DNA from: Betaproteobacteria bacterium HGW-Betaproteobacteria-7
GTDB taxonomy: Bacteria; Pseudomonadota; Gammaproteobacteria; Burkholderiales; Rhodocyclaceae
Assembly: GCA_002840765.1 (NCBI GenBank)
Contig: PHCE01000008.1
Span: forward strand, 84,387 to 148,386
Direction of reading: 5' to 3'
DNA: 64,000 nucleotides
Within the stretch, counting starts at the first letter, position 1; the number at the start of each line of letters is the position of its first letter. This document shows positions 56,822-64,000 of this stretch, piece after piece. Both the position numbers and the translations under genes were made by a program. The notes beneath the pieces are model-generated. The model was given only the letters and a program-made list of their open reading frames with translations, was not told the origin of the DNA and ran no database searches.

Positions 56822-57484
56822 ATGCTCAAGCTGCTTGTGGTTGAGGATCATGCGCTGGTTCGCGAGGGTCTGGTACGTTTGCTCGGACAATTGGAAGAGC
56901 GCGTCACGGTGCTGGAAACGGCGGATTTCGAATCGGCGCTCAATCTGCTCGACAACGATGGAGAGTTCGATCTGGTCCTGCTCGATCTCGCCCTGCCGGG
57001 GATTGACGGATTTGCCGGACTCGACATTCTGCGCCGACGTTACCCGGCGATGCCGGTAGCCGTGGTTTCGGCTTTTGACGATACGCCGACAATCACCCGG
57101 GTGCTCAATCTGGGGGCTTCCGGATTCATTCCCAAGGCCTTTTCCGGCGAGGCCCTGCTTTCAGCTATCCGCGAGGTGCTGGCCGGCAACATCTTCCGGC
57201 CGACGGGGCAGCAGGGGGCGCGCCTAGACGATGCGACGCCGGTGCCGCCGTCGCGCATCAGCGTTCGCCCGGACGAGGTCGGTCTGACCGAGCGCCAGGC
57301 GCAGGTGCTGGCGCTGATGGTCCGTGGTTTGTCGAACCGTGATATCGCCGCTCAGCTCGATCTTTCCGAGGGCACCGTCAAGATCCACGCGACGGCGGTA
57401 TTCAAGGCGCTCGGCGTCAGTAGCCGGACGCAGGCCCTGGTGGCCGTCGCCCGTTACGGTATCGATTTCGCCAACGTCTTCTGA
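56822..57484 (+). CDS. LuxR/NarL-type response regulator
   Basis: A 220-residue regulator starting MLKLLVVEDHALVREGLVRL. The receiver has Asp in DLVLLDLALPGIDGF and Lys in GFIPKAFSGE. The HTH reads LTERQAQVLALMVRGLSNRD, then LDLSEGTVKIHATAVFKALG. A linker of about 25 residues is Pro-rich (DDATPVPPSRISVRPDE). It overlaps the 3' end of the facing kinase gene by 31 bases. That kinase is the likely partner by position, though convergent orientation is unusual for a cognate pair. Confidence 0.92.
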   Translation: MLKLLVVEDHALVREGLVRLLGQLEERVTVLETADFESALNLLDNDGEFDLVLLDLALPGIDGFAGLDILRRRYPAMPVAVVSAFDDTPTITRVLNLGASGFIPKAFSGEALLSAIREVLAGNIFRPTGQQGARLDDATPVPPSRISVRPDEVGLTERQAQVLALMVRGLSNRDIAAQLDLSEGTVKIHATAVFKALGVSSRTQALVAVARYGIDFANVF

Positions 57485-59529
57485 AGCTGGCCGATCAGCG
57501 CCCGCAATTTGGCCGGCCGTATCGGCGGGGGCAGCGCGTGAGCGCCCTTGGGTACTGGCTGCCGGGCATTGACGACGATCAGCGGCGCTTGTGGTGCGAG
57601 GTGGCTGATCTGCTCCACATCCTCGCCATTGGTGATGATGACGGCGGCGGCGGGCGGCAACTCGCTGGTGTTGCCCCGGGTGATGGTGTAGCCCCAGCCG
57701 GCGAGCAGATCGCGGCAGTTGTCCAGTTCGGCTGACTGGCCGACCAGATGGACGCATCCGGCCGACTTGCTGGCGAATTCAGGTAGTTCACGCGGCGCCG
57801 GACGGTGGAGCGGAATGTGCAGTGCGAAGGTTGTGCCGGCACCGGGCCGTGACTGGAGAACCACCTTGACGTCGAGCACGCGTGCCAGCCGGTCGATGAT
57901 GGAAAGGCCGAGCCCGAGCCCCTTGTTCGGTTCGCGCGCCGGATTGCTGACCTGATAGAACTCGGCGAAGATCGCTGCCTGGTGCTCGGGGGCGATGCCG
58001 ACACCGCTGTCGCGCACTTCGATGCGCACTTCCTCGCCGCGCAGGCGGGCGGCGACCAGGATGCGGCCACCGGTTGGTGTGTAACGCAGCGAGTTGGATA
58101 CCAGATTGCCGATCATCCGTTCGACCATGACCGGGTCAGACGACAGCCACAGCGTGGTGGGGCGGAAACGCAGGCTGAGGTTGCGGTCGACGGCGGCCCG
58201 TTTGAACGAACTGTTCAGGCGTTCGAACATGGGGGCGAGAGCGAACGCTCGGATGTCCGGGCGGATGCCGGCGACGTCGAGGCGGGAAATGTCGAGCAGG
58301 GAGTCGAGTAGTTCGCCGAGCACTGTCGTCGATGTCGAAATCTGTTCCGCAAGTCGTGGCAGATCGTGCTGCGAGCCGCCGCGCACCTGGCGTTGCAGGT
58401 CGGCGGCAAAGAGCGAGAGGGCGTGTAGCGGTTGCCGCAAGTCGTGGCTGGCAGCGGCCAGGAAACGGCTCTTCGCCCGGTTGGCCCGTTCGGCGGCATC
58501 CTTCTGCCCGGCCAGTTCTTCGGTTGCAGAGTGGACGCGTTCTTCCAGATTGTCGTGGCTGGCGGCCAACTGGTCAGTCATCGCCGCCATGTCGCGCACC
58601 TGGCGGCGGACCATCAGGGCGCCGACGAGCAGGACGATGGTGACCAGGGCGCCAAGCGTACCCAGTTCGAGCAGGCGGGTGCGCCAGCTGGCGAGCAGGG
58701 TGTTTTCCGGAATCGCCGTGAGAATGCGCAGGTCGTTGAAACCGGGGACCGGCGAGACCGAGACCAACAGGCCGTTGCCGTGACTGAGGCCGGTTTGCGG
58801 TACCTGGTCGCGCAGGCGGCCGCCGAACAGGACCTCGGCAGCCATGGAGCCGAGCAGGGGCGACTGCCGGCTGAGGTCGACCGGACGGCAGGAGCCGACC
58901 ACCTGACCGCGGGCGTTGATCAGTACGGCTTCGAAATCGTCCGACAAGCGGTTGGACCAACAGAAATCCTGCAGGTAGGCCGGCTCGACGGAGGCGAAGG
59001 CGGCGCCAGCGAAACCGCCGTCGGCATTGGTGATGCGGCGGGCGATGGCGTAGGTGTAGCGGCCCGAATTGCGGCCAATGTAGGGGCCGTAGGAGGCGCT
59101 CTCGCCGCCGTTCTCAAGAGCGGCAAAATAGGGACGGTCGCGGACATTGATCGGCAGCGGCGGAAAATAGGTGGAGATGAAACGCTGATTGCCCTGCTGG
59201 TCGAAGACGGCCAGGTCGCGCAATTGCGGCATCGCCCGCGAGTGGCGCTGGGCTACATACTCCCAACCCTTGCCGGCTTGCCAGGAGGGCCAGTCGCGGC
59301 GGCTCAGCGAAAGGTCGGAGGCCATTTCGCGCAACAACATGTCGATGGCCTCGAAGGAACGCGCCGTATGCTCGGCCATCATGATGCCGAAATGGTGCAG
59401 GCGGCGTTCGCCGGCTTCGATGTCACGCTGCCGGGAAAGCACCAGGTCGGTAAGGAAGACCGCGAGCACGGTCAGCGTGCTGATCAGCGCAACCAGCAGG
59501 GCGAGGGCCTCGGGCTTGCGGCGCAGCAT
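57454..59529 (-). CDS. Cache-domain sensor histidine kinase with degenerate receiver-like tail
   Basis: A 691-residue membrane kinase. Spans near 10-30 (ALLVALISTLTVLAVFLTDL) and 280-302 flank a periplasmic dCache sensor (RDWPSWQAGKGWEYVAQRHS, YGPYIGRNSGRYTYAIARRI). The cytosolic part has a coiled coil, HisKA ASHDLRQPLHALSLFAADLQ and a HATPase domain with NKGLGLGLSIIDRLARVLDV. The last 110 residues look like a receiver fold (CVHLVGQSAELDNCRDLLAG, PPPIRPAKLRALIGQL), but the phospho-acceptor position reads VIITNGEDVE and the conserved Lys is lost. ATG 59529 lies 5 bases after the methyltransferase stop, so it ends a three-gene minus-strand operon. Confidence 0.9.
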   Translation of the reverse strand: MLRRKPEALALLVALISTLTVLAVFLTDLVLSRQRDIEAGERRLHHFGIMMAEHTARSFEAIDMLLREMASDLSLSRRDWPSWQAGKGWEYVAQRHSRAMPQLRDLAVFDQQGNQRFISTYFPPLPINVRDRPYFAALENGGESASYGPYIGRNSGRYTYAIARRITNADGGFAGAAFASVEPAYLQDFCWSNRLSDDFEAVLINARGQVVGSCRPVDLSRQSPLLGSMAAEVLFGGRLRDQVPQTGLSHGNGLLVSVSPVPGFNDLRILTAIPENTLLASWRTRLLELGTLGALVTIVLLVGALMVRRQVRDMAAMTDQLAASHDNLEERVHSATEELAGQKDAAERANRAKSRFLAAASHDLRQPLHALSLFAADLQRQVRGGSQHDLPRLAEQISTSTTVLGELLDSLLDISRLDVAGIRPDIRAFALAPMFERLNSSFKRAAVDRNLSLRFRPTTLWLSSDPVMVERMIGNLVSNSLRYTPTGGRILVAARLRGEEVRIEVRDSGVGIAPEHQAAIFAEFYQVSNPAREPNKGLGLGLSIIDRLARVLDVKVVLQSRPGAGTTFALHIPLHRPAPRELPEFASKSAGCVHLVGQSAELDNCRDLLAGWGYTITRGNTSELPPAAAVIITNGEDVEQISHLAPQAPLIVVNARQPVPKGAHALPPPIRPAKLRALIGQLQKTLAKSIP

Positions 59530-59534
59530 GCTAT

Positions 59535-60284
59535 CTACATCCGGTAACAGTAGAGCGGTCGCGGCGGTGTGCAATCGACGTCGATGACCTCGGCCGGTGT
59601 CACCCCGGACACTGGGAAGCTGTTGCTGACGAACAGGCTGCCCGGCGTCATCTCGGCTTGCGCCTTGAGCCATAGTTCGCTCATCGGCGCCGGCGAGAGA
59701 AAGGCGTAAACGACATCCTGGCCGGCCAGCGGCGCGCGCCACAGGTCGCCCCAGTGCAGCGCCAGGTTGGGCCGGCCAACACCGAGCAGGCGGCTGCCCA
59801 GCCAGGTCGCCGGGGCATTCTCGACGCCGGTGAACTGGCGTTCCGGCCAGGCGTCGGCGAGTGGGATCAGGGTGCTGCCGAGTCCGGCGCCGAGATCGAG
59901 GAAGCGCTCGGCATTCTCCCTTTCGAGCAGGCGGTCGAGGGCGGCAACCGTCTGCCGGTTCGACAGATAGAGGGGAATCTGTCCGGAGAGGGCGCCGCGG
60001 TAGAAGAGCATCAACAGCAGGAAGGCGAGCAGGAACCAGCCGGGATCGATGGCCAGGCGGTGGGTGGCCCAGACCAGCGGCATGAAGCCAGCATGGATCA
60101 GGCGCCACCACCAGGGCTGGCGGGACAGCGTGGCAAAGAGGAAGGCGACGCCGCCGATGGCGACACAGGTTTCCAGCCAGGGCATGGCCTCAGCCTGCCA
60201 GCCGAAGTAGGGCCAGGCAAGGGAGAGGACGAGGATGACGGCGGCCCCTTGCAGGGCGAGTTGGCGGAGCGGCGTGACGGGCAT
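59535..60284 (-). CDS. Membrane-anchored class I SAM-dependent methyltransferase-like protein
   Basis: A 249-residue protein. The first about 100 residues form three or four hydrophobic spans (LALQGAAVILVLSLAWPYFG, PGWFLLAFLLLMLFYRG). The cytosolic domain carries motif I of Rossmann methyltransferases, FLDLGAGLGSTLIPLA, the acidic residue in FTGVENAP and a motif IV-like DVVYAFLSPAPM. Substrate is unknown; the fold and anchor suggest a lipid or quinone-like or membrane-protein substrate. It lies between the indolepyruvate oxidoreductase (7 bases upstream) and the Cache kinase (5 bases downstream). Confidence 0.8.
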   Translation of the reverse strand: MPVTPLRQLALQGAAVILVLSLAWPYFGWQAEAMPWLETCVAIGGVAFLFATLSRQPWWWRLIHAGFMPLVWATHRLAIDPGWFLLAFLLLMLFYRGALSGQIPLYLSNRQTVAALDRLLERENAERFLDLGAGLGSTLIPLADAWPERQFTGVENAPATWLGSRLLGVGRPNLALHWGDLWRAPLAGQDVVYAFLSPAPMSELWLKAQAEMTPGSLFVSNSFPVSGVTPAEVIDVDCTPPRPLYCYRM

Positions 60285-60291
60285 GCCGCGA

Positions 60292-63200
60292 TTATGCCAT
60301 TAGCGCAGCCCTCGCTTCTTGCCGGATCATCGCTGCGCTACTGGCTGCCTTGGCTCTGACTGGCCCGAAGCCGCGCACCTCGGCCGGCCAGGCGGCCAGG
60401 TGGCGCCCGGCTGCCGGATCGATGTGGCTGGCTATCAACTCGAGATCGGCCTCGTAGTCAGCCAGCAACTGGCGGTCGAGCGCCTTGTCCGCGGCGAAGC
60501 GGAATGGGTCGAGCCAGCTGCCCCGCCAGCGGCGCAGCGCTGCCATGCCTTTGAGCACGGGCAGCAGCCAGGGTCCGAAACGTATTTTGCGTGGTCGCCC
60601 GTCGCTGCCGCTGCGGGCCAGCAGCGGCGGGGCGAAATGGAAGGCGAGGCGGAAGTCACCGCTGAACGTCTCGGTCAGCTGCTGCTGGAAGTCGGCGTCA
60701 GCGAAAAGGCGGGCGACCTCCCATTCGTCCTTCGGGGCGAGCAGGCGGGCAAATTGCTCGGCGACAAGGCGCGTCAGCTCGTCGTCTCCGAGGGCGCGGA
60801 TAGTCGCCAGGCGCTGGCGGTAGCGGGTAGCCAGGCGGGCATCCTGGTAGGCCGTCAGGTGTTCGCTGCGCTGGGCGATCAGTTCGTCGAGGGAAAGAGC
60901 GGCAGCCGGGACGGCGTTGGTGGTGCCGGCGATGCGCGCCACTCGCTGTGGTTCGGCGGCAGCTCGGCGGCCCCAGAGGAAGGCCTGGCGATTGGCCTCG
61001 ATGGCAGCGCCGTTGAGTTCGATCGCCTGGTCGAGGGCGCTTGCCGAAACCGGCACCAGGCCTTTCTGCCAGGCGTAGCCGAGAAGCAGCATGTTGGCGA
61101 ACAGGGCGTCGCCCATCAGCCGGCGGGCCAGGTGGCTGCTGTCGAGGAATTCGACGGCAGCGTCGCCCAGAGCCTCGGTCAGTTGCCGGCGCAAGCCATC
61201 CTGGGGAAAGTGCCAGTCGCGGTTGCGGGTGAATTCAGCGGTCGGTGTCTCGGTGCAGCTGACCACGGCCCGCGTCCGTCCGGCCAGCATCTTGGCCAGC
61301 GCCTCGCTGCCGGCACTGACCACCAGATCGCCGCCGAGCACGGCATGGGCTTCACCGGTGGCGATGCGGGCGGCGTGAATGTCCTGTGGCCGGTTGGCGA
61401 TGCGCAAATGGGTGAACACGGCGCCGTACTTCTGCGCCAGGCCGGTCATGTCGAGCGCCGAGACGCCCTTGCCGTCGAGGTGCGCGGCCATGCCGATCAG
61501 CGCCCCGAGGGTGATCACGCCCATGCCGCCGACGCCAGTCAGCAGCAGGTTGTAGGGTTCGCCGGTGCTCGGCAGGGTCGGTGCCGGCAGCAATGGCCAG
61601 TCCTCCTGGTCGGCGGCGGCGACGCCCTTCTTCAGGCTGCCGCCCTCGATGCTGACGAAGCTCGGGCAGAAGCCCTTGACGCAGGAAAAGTCCTGGTTGC
61701 AGGACGACTGGTCGATCTGCCGCTTGCTGCCGAAGAGCGTGTCGACCGGAACTACGGACAGGCAGTTGGACTGCACCGAGCAGTCGCCGCAGCCTTCGCA
61801 GACGGCCTCGTTGATGAATACCCGGCGATCCACCGGCGGCAGCTTGCCGCGCTTGCGCCGGCGCCGCCCTTCGGTGGCGCACATCTGGTCGTAGATCAAT
61901 ACCGAGACACCGGGATACTCGCGCAGTTCGCGCTGGGTCCGGTCGAGCTCGTCGCGGTGGCGCACCGGCACCTTGGGGGCGAGGTCGGTGATTTCGGCGT
62001 ACTTGTCCGGGTCGTTGGTGACGATGACCATCTTGTCGACGCCCTCGGCCTCCAGCTGGCGGGTGATGCGGGCAACGCTGAGGATGCCGTCCACCGGCTG
62101 GCCGCCGGTCATCGCCACGGCATCGTTGTAGAGAATTTTGTAGGTGATCGGCACTTTGGCGGCAATCGCCTGGCGGATGGCGAGCAAGCCGGAATGGAAA
62201 TAGGTGCCGTCGCCAAGGTTGGCGAAGATGTGCTTTTCTTCGGTAAACGGTGCCTGGCCGACCCAGGGCACGCCTTCGCCGCCCATGTGGGTGAAGGTCG
62301 CGGTCTGCCGGTCCATCCAGGTCACCATGTAATGGCAGCCGATGCCGGCGACGGCGCGCGAGCCTTCCGGCACCCTGGTCGAGGTGTTGTGCGGGCAGCC
62401 GGAACAGAAATGCGGCTTGCGCTCGGCCAGCATTATCGGCGCCCGGCCGCTTTGCTGCTTGGTGGCGATCAGTTGCAGACGGGCCTCAATGGCCGGCGAG
62501 GTGAAGAAACGGCCGATACGGCCGGCAATGACGCGGGCGATGCTGGCCACCGCCAGTTCGCCGGCTGCCGGCAGCAGCCAGTCGCTATGCGCCAGGTAGC
62601 CGCCGTCGCCCTCAACCGTCCATTCACCCTTCTCGGCGAACTTGCCGATGATGCGCGGGCGGACATCCTCGCGCCAGTTGTAAAGCTCTTCCTTCAACTG
62701 GTATTCGAGCAGCTGGCGTTTTTCCTCGACGACGAGGATTTCCTCCAGCCCCTCGGCGAAATGGCGAACGCCCTGCGGTTCCAGCGGCCAGACCATGCCG
62801 ACCTTGTACAGCCGGATGCCGATTTCGGCGGCGAGGGCATCGTCGATACCCAGTTCGTCCAGCGCCTGACGGACATCGAGATAGCTCTTGCCGGCGGTGA
62901 GGATGCCCAGACGGGGCTGCGGCGTGTCGATGACCACGCGGTCCAGCCGGTTGGCGCGGCAATAGGCGAGCGCCGCGTAGAGCTTGTGGTTGAGCAGCCG
63001 CACTTCTTGTTGCAGTGGCGGATCGGGCCAGCGGATATTGAGGCCGTCGGCTGGCAGCTGGAAGTCGTCGGGGAGGACGATGTTCAGCGCCGCCGGATCG
63101 ACTTCAACCGAGGCCGAGGTCTCGACCGTGTCGGCGAGCGCCTTGAAGGCTACCCAGCAGCCGGAATAGCGGCTCATCGCCCAGCCGTGCAGACCGTAAT

Positions 63201-63759
63201 CGAGGTATTCCTGAACGTTGGCCGGATAGAGCACCGGCATCAGCACCGCCTTGAAGATGTGTTCAGTCTGGTGCGGCAGGGTTGATGACTTGGCGGCATG
63301 ATCGTCGCCGGCAATGACCAGGACGCCGCCGTGTTTGGCCGTGCCGGCGGCATTGGCGTGGCGGAAGACGTCCCCGCAACGGTCCACGCCCGGCCCCTTG
63401 CCATACCACAGGCCAAATACCCCATCGTATTTGGCACCGGGAAACAGGCCAACCTGCTGGCTGCCCCAGACGGCGGTGGCCGCCATGTCCTCGTTGATAC
63501 CGGGCTGAAAGGTGATGTGATGGTCGGCAAGGTGTTGCTTCGCCTTCCACAGGCCGAGGTCGAGATTGCCGAGCGGACTGCCGCGGTAGCCGGAAATGAA
63601 GCCGGCGGTATTCAGTCCGGCGGCCAGATCGCGTTCGCGCTGCAACATCGGTAGGCGGATCAGGGCCTGGGTGCCGGTCAGGTAGACGCGGCCGGTGCTG
63701 CGGGTGTACTTGTCATCCAGCGTCGCTGATAGCGCTGCCGGCAAATCGGGCTTGCCCAT
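60292..63759 (-). CDS. Indolepyruvate:ferredoxin oxidoreductase, fused alpha-gamma type
   Basis: A 1155-residue fused enzyme that oxidatively decarboxylates indolepyruvate or other aryl 2-oxo acids to the acyl-CoA. The pyrimidine-binding domain starts GRVYLTGTQALIRLPMLQRE with GFISGYRGSPLGNLDLGLW. The thiamine-diphosphate domain has CSGCPHNTSTRVPEGSRAVA and NLGDGTYFHSGLLAIRQAIA. Next come Cys-rich segments CEGCGDCSVQSNC and FSCVKGFC for Fe-S clusters, and a C-terminal gamma domain (LTGVGGMGVITLGALIGMAA). ATG 63759 with GGAG 6 bases upstream is preferred to an in-frame TTG at 63771. It fits aromatic amino-acid degradation, and its arylacetyl-CoA products are chemically related to PaaK-type substrates. 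Confidence 0.94.
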   Translation of the reverse strand: MGKPDLPAALSATLDDKYTRSTGRVYLTGTQALIRLPMLQRERDLAAGLNTAGFISGYRGSPLGNLDLGLWKAKQHLADHHITFQPGINEDMAATAVWGSQQVGLFPGAKYDGVFGLWYGKGPGVDRCGDVFRHANAAGTAKHGGVLVIAGDDHAAKSSTLPHQTEHIFKAVLMPVLYPANVQEYLDYGLHGWAMSRYSGCWVAFKALADTVETSASVEVDPAALNIVLPDDFQLPADGLNIRWPDPPLQQEVRLLNHKLYAALAYCRANRLDRVVIDTPQPRLGILTAGKSYLDVRQALDELGIDDALAAEIGIRLYKVGMVWPLEPQGVRHFAEGLEEILVVEEKRQLLEYQLKEELYNWREDVRPRIIGKFAEKGEWTVEGDGGYLAHSDWLLPAAGELAVASIARVIAGRIGRFFTSPAIEARLQLIATKQQSGRAPIMLAERKPHFCSGCPHNTSTRVPEGSRAVAGIGCHYMVTWMDRQTATFTHMGGEGVPWVGQAPFTEEKHIFANLGDGTYFHSGLLAIRQAIAAKVPITYKILYNDAVAMTGGQPVDGILSVARITRQLEAEGVDKMVIVTNDPDKYAEITDLAPKVPVRHRDELDRTQRELREYPGVSVLIYDQMCATEGRRRRKRGKLPPVDRRVFINEAVCEGCGDCSVQSNCLSVVPVDTLFGSKRQIDQSSCNQDFSCVKGFCPSFVSIEGGSLKKGVAAADQEDWPLLPAPTLPSTGEPYNLLLTGVGGMGVITLGALIGMAAHLDGKGVSALDMTGLAQKYGAVFTHLRIANRPQDIHAARIATGEAHAVLGGDLVVSAGSEALAKMLAGRTRAVVSCTETPTAEFTRNRDWHFPQDGLRRQLTEALGDAAVEFLDSSHLARRLMGDALFANMLLLGYAWQKGLVPVSASALDQAIELNGAAIEANRQAFLWGRRAAAEPQRVARIAGTTNAVPAAALSLDELIAQRSEHLTAYQDARLATRYRQRLATIRALGDDELTRLVAEQFARLLAPKDEWEVARLFADADFQQQLTETFSGDFRLAFHFAPPLLARSGSDGRPRKIRFGPWLLPVLKGMAALRRWRGSWLDPFRFAADKALDRQLLADYEADLELIASHIDPAAGRHLAAWPAEVRGFGPVRAKAASSAAMIRQEARAALMA

Positions 63760-63907
63760 GGTTGTCTCCAATTATTCGGCCTTGTGGGCCGGTTGCTGGT
63801 TTCCCTTTTGCCGGGGGTGGTGGCGGGTGGGATTTGGAGATTGGAGTATCGGGGGAGGGGGAAGGTTCTGGCAATGGGGGCTTTGGTTTCTTTGCTGGCG
63901 GTGGGTT

Positions 63908-64000
63908 CCGCCCTTGCGGGGCGGGCGTACTTTCTTTTGCTTCGCCAAAAGAAAGTAGCCAAAGAAAAGGCGACCCCCAGGTCGGCGCCGGGCTGCGCCC
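63908..64000. repeat. Intergenic hairpin repeat at the right edge
   Basis: TACTTTCTTTTG-CTTCGC-CAAAAGAAAGTA (63928-63957) is a perfect 12-bp stem with a 6-base loop, preceded by a smaller CCGCCC/GGGCGG pair (63908-63924) and followed by AAAGAAAAGGCGACCCC. From memory, closely similar blocks occur many times in intergenic regions of proteobacterial genomes. The only copy seen in this window is here. It may end transcripts or be a dispersed repeat; it runs off the edge. Confidence 0.6.

Noticed and set aside
58432..63285. Plus-strand open frames of 371 and 988 codons opposite the kinase and oxidoreductase
   Set aside because: Antisense shadows; the minus-strand genes show continuous catalytic motifs.

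Overview
This 64 kb window is a GC-rich bacterial chromosome segment. The gene content points to a betaproteobacterium, most likely of the Rhodocyclales (Dechloromonas/Azonexus-like): a polyhydroxyalkanoate phasin and a PhaM-type granule protein, a fused indolepyruvate:ferredoxin oxidoreductase, cyanate use, a branched-chain-type ABC transporter packed with CoA ligases, and many two-component systems. The genus is an inference from gene content. I saw no rRNA, tRNA, CRISPR array or transposase.

Layout. 1-0.8 kb: two tandem DGPF/YCII proteins, the first cut by the left edge. 1.1-2.9 kb: a PAS histidine kinase and its NarL-type regulator. 3.0-7.3 kb: a cyanate operon, made of a DJ-1/PfpI isonitrile-hydratase-like protein, an NrtA-type binding protein, permease, ATPase and cyanase. 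7.4-9.6 kb (minus): a FIST sensor overlapping a histidine kinase. 9.8-13.9 kb (minus): creD, a membrane-anchored NagZ-like GH3 interrupted by an in-frame stop, and a GH13_18 phosphorylase. 14.2-32.4 kb (plus): a Tc (ABC) toxin locus of two giant genes, a natural TcB-TcC fusion of about 2586 residues with a variable C-terminal effector, and a TcA of 3433 residues. 32.5-34.6 kb (minus): creC and creB. 34.8-41.3 kb: a Cache/PAS hybrid kinase, an SSS symporter, an M48 protease lipoprotein and a Crp/Fnr regulator. 41.5-50 kb: a fatty-acyl-CoA-ligase/Liv-type ABC transporter/PaaK-like operon. 50-57 kb: a CaiB-type racemase, phasin, a Bax-inhibitor-like protein, a paraslipin/NfeD pair, an AEC carrier and PhaM. 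56.8-63.8 kb: a LuxR-type regulator converging on a Cache kinase, which follows a membrane methyltransferase and the indolepyruvate oxidoreductase. The right end enters an intergenic hairpin repeat.

The most striking point is the position of the Tc locus. creB and creC lie on its right and creD on its left, all on the minus strand, while the toxin genes run on the plus strand. The simplest reading is that an 18 kb toxin island split an ancestral creBCD operon. A near-consensus CreB box (cre-tag) still stands upstream of creD, so the separated gene can probably still be controlled by CreBC. The toxin reading frame has a very strong Shine-Dalgarno sequence in front of a TTG codon, and its C-terminal effector is markedly AT-richer than the rest, as expected for a swapped toxin tip. 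The effector has no family I can name.
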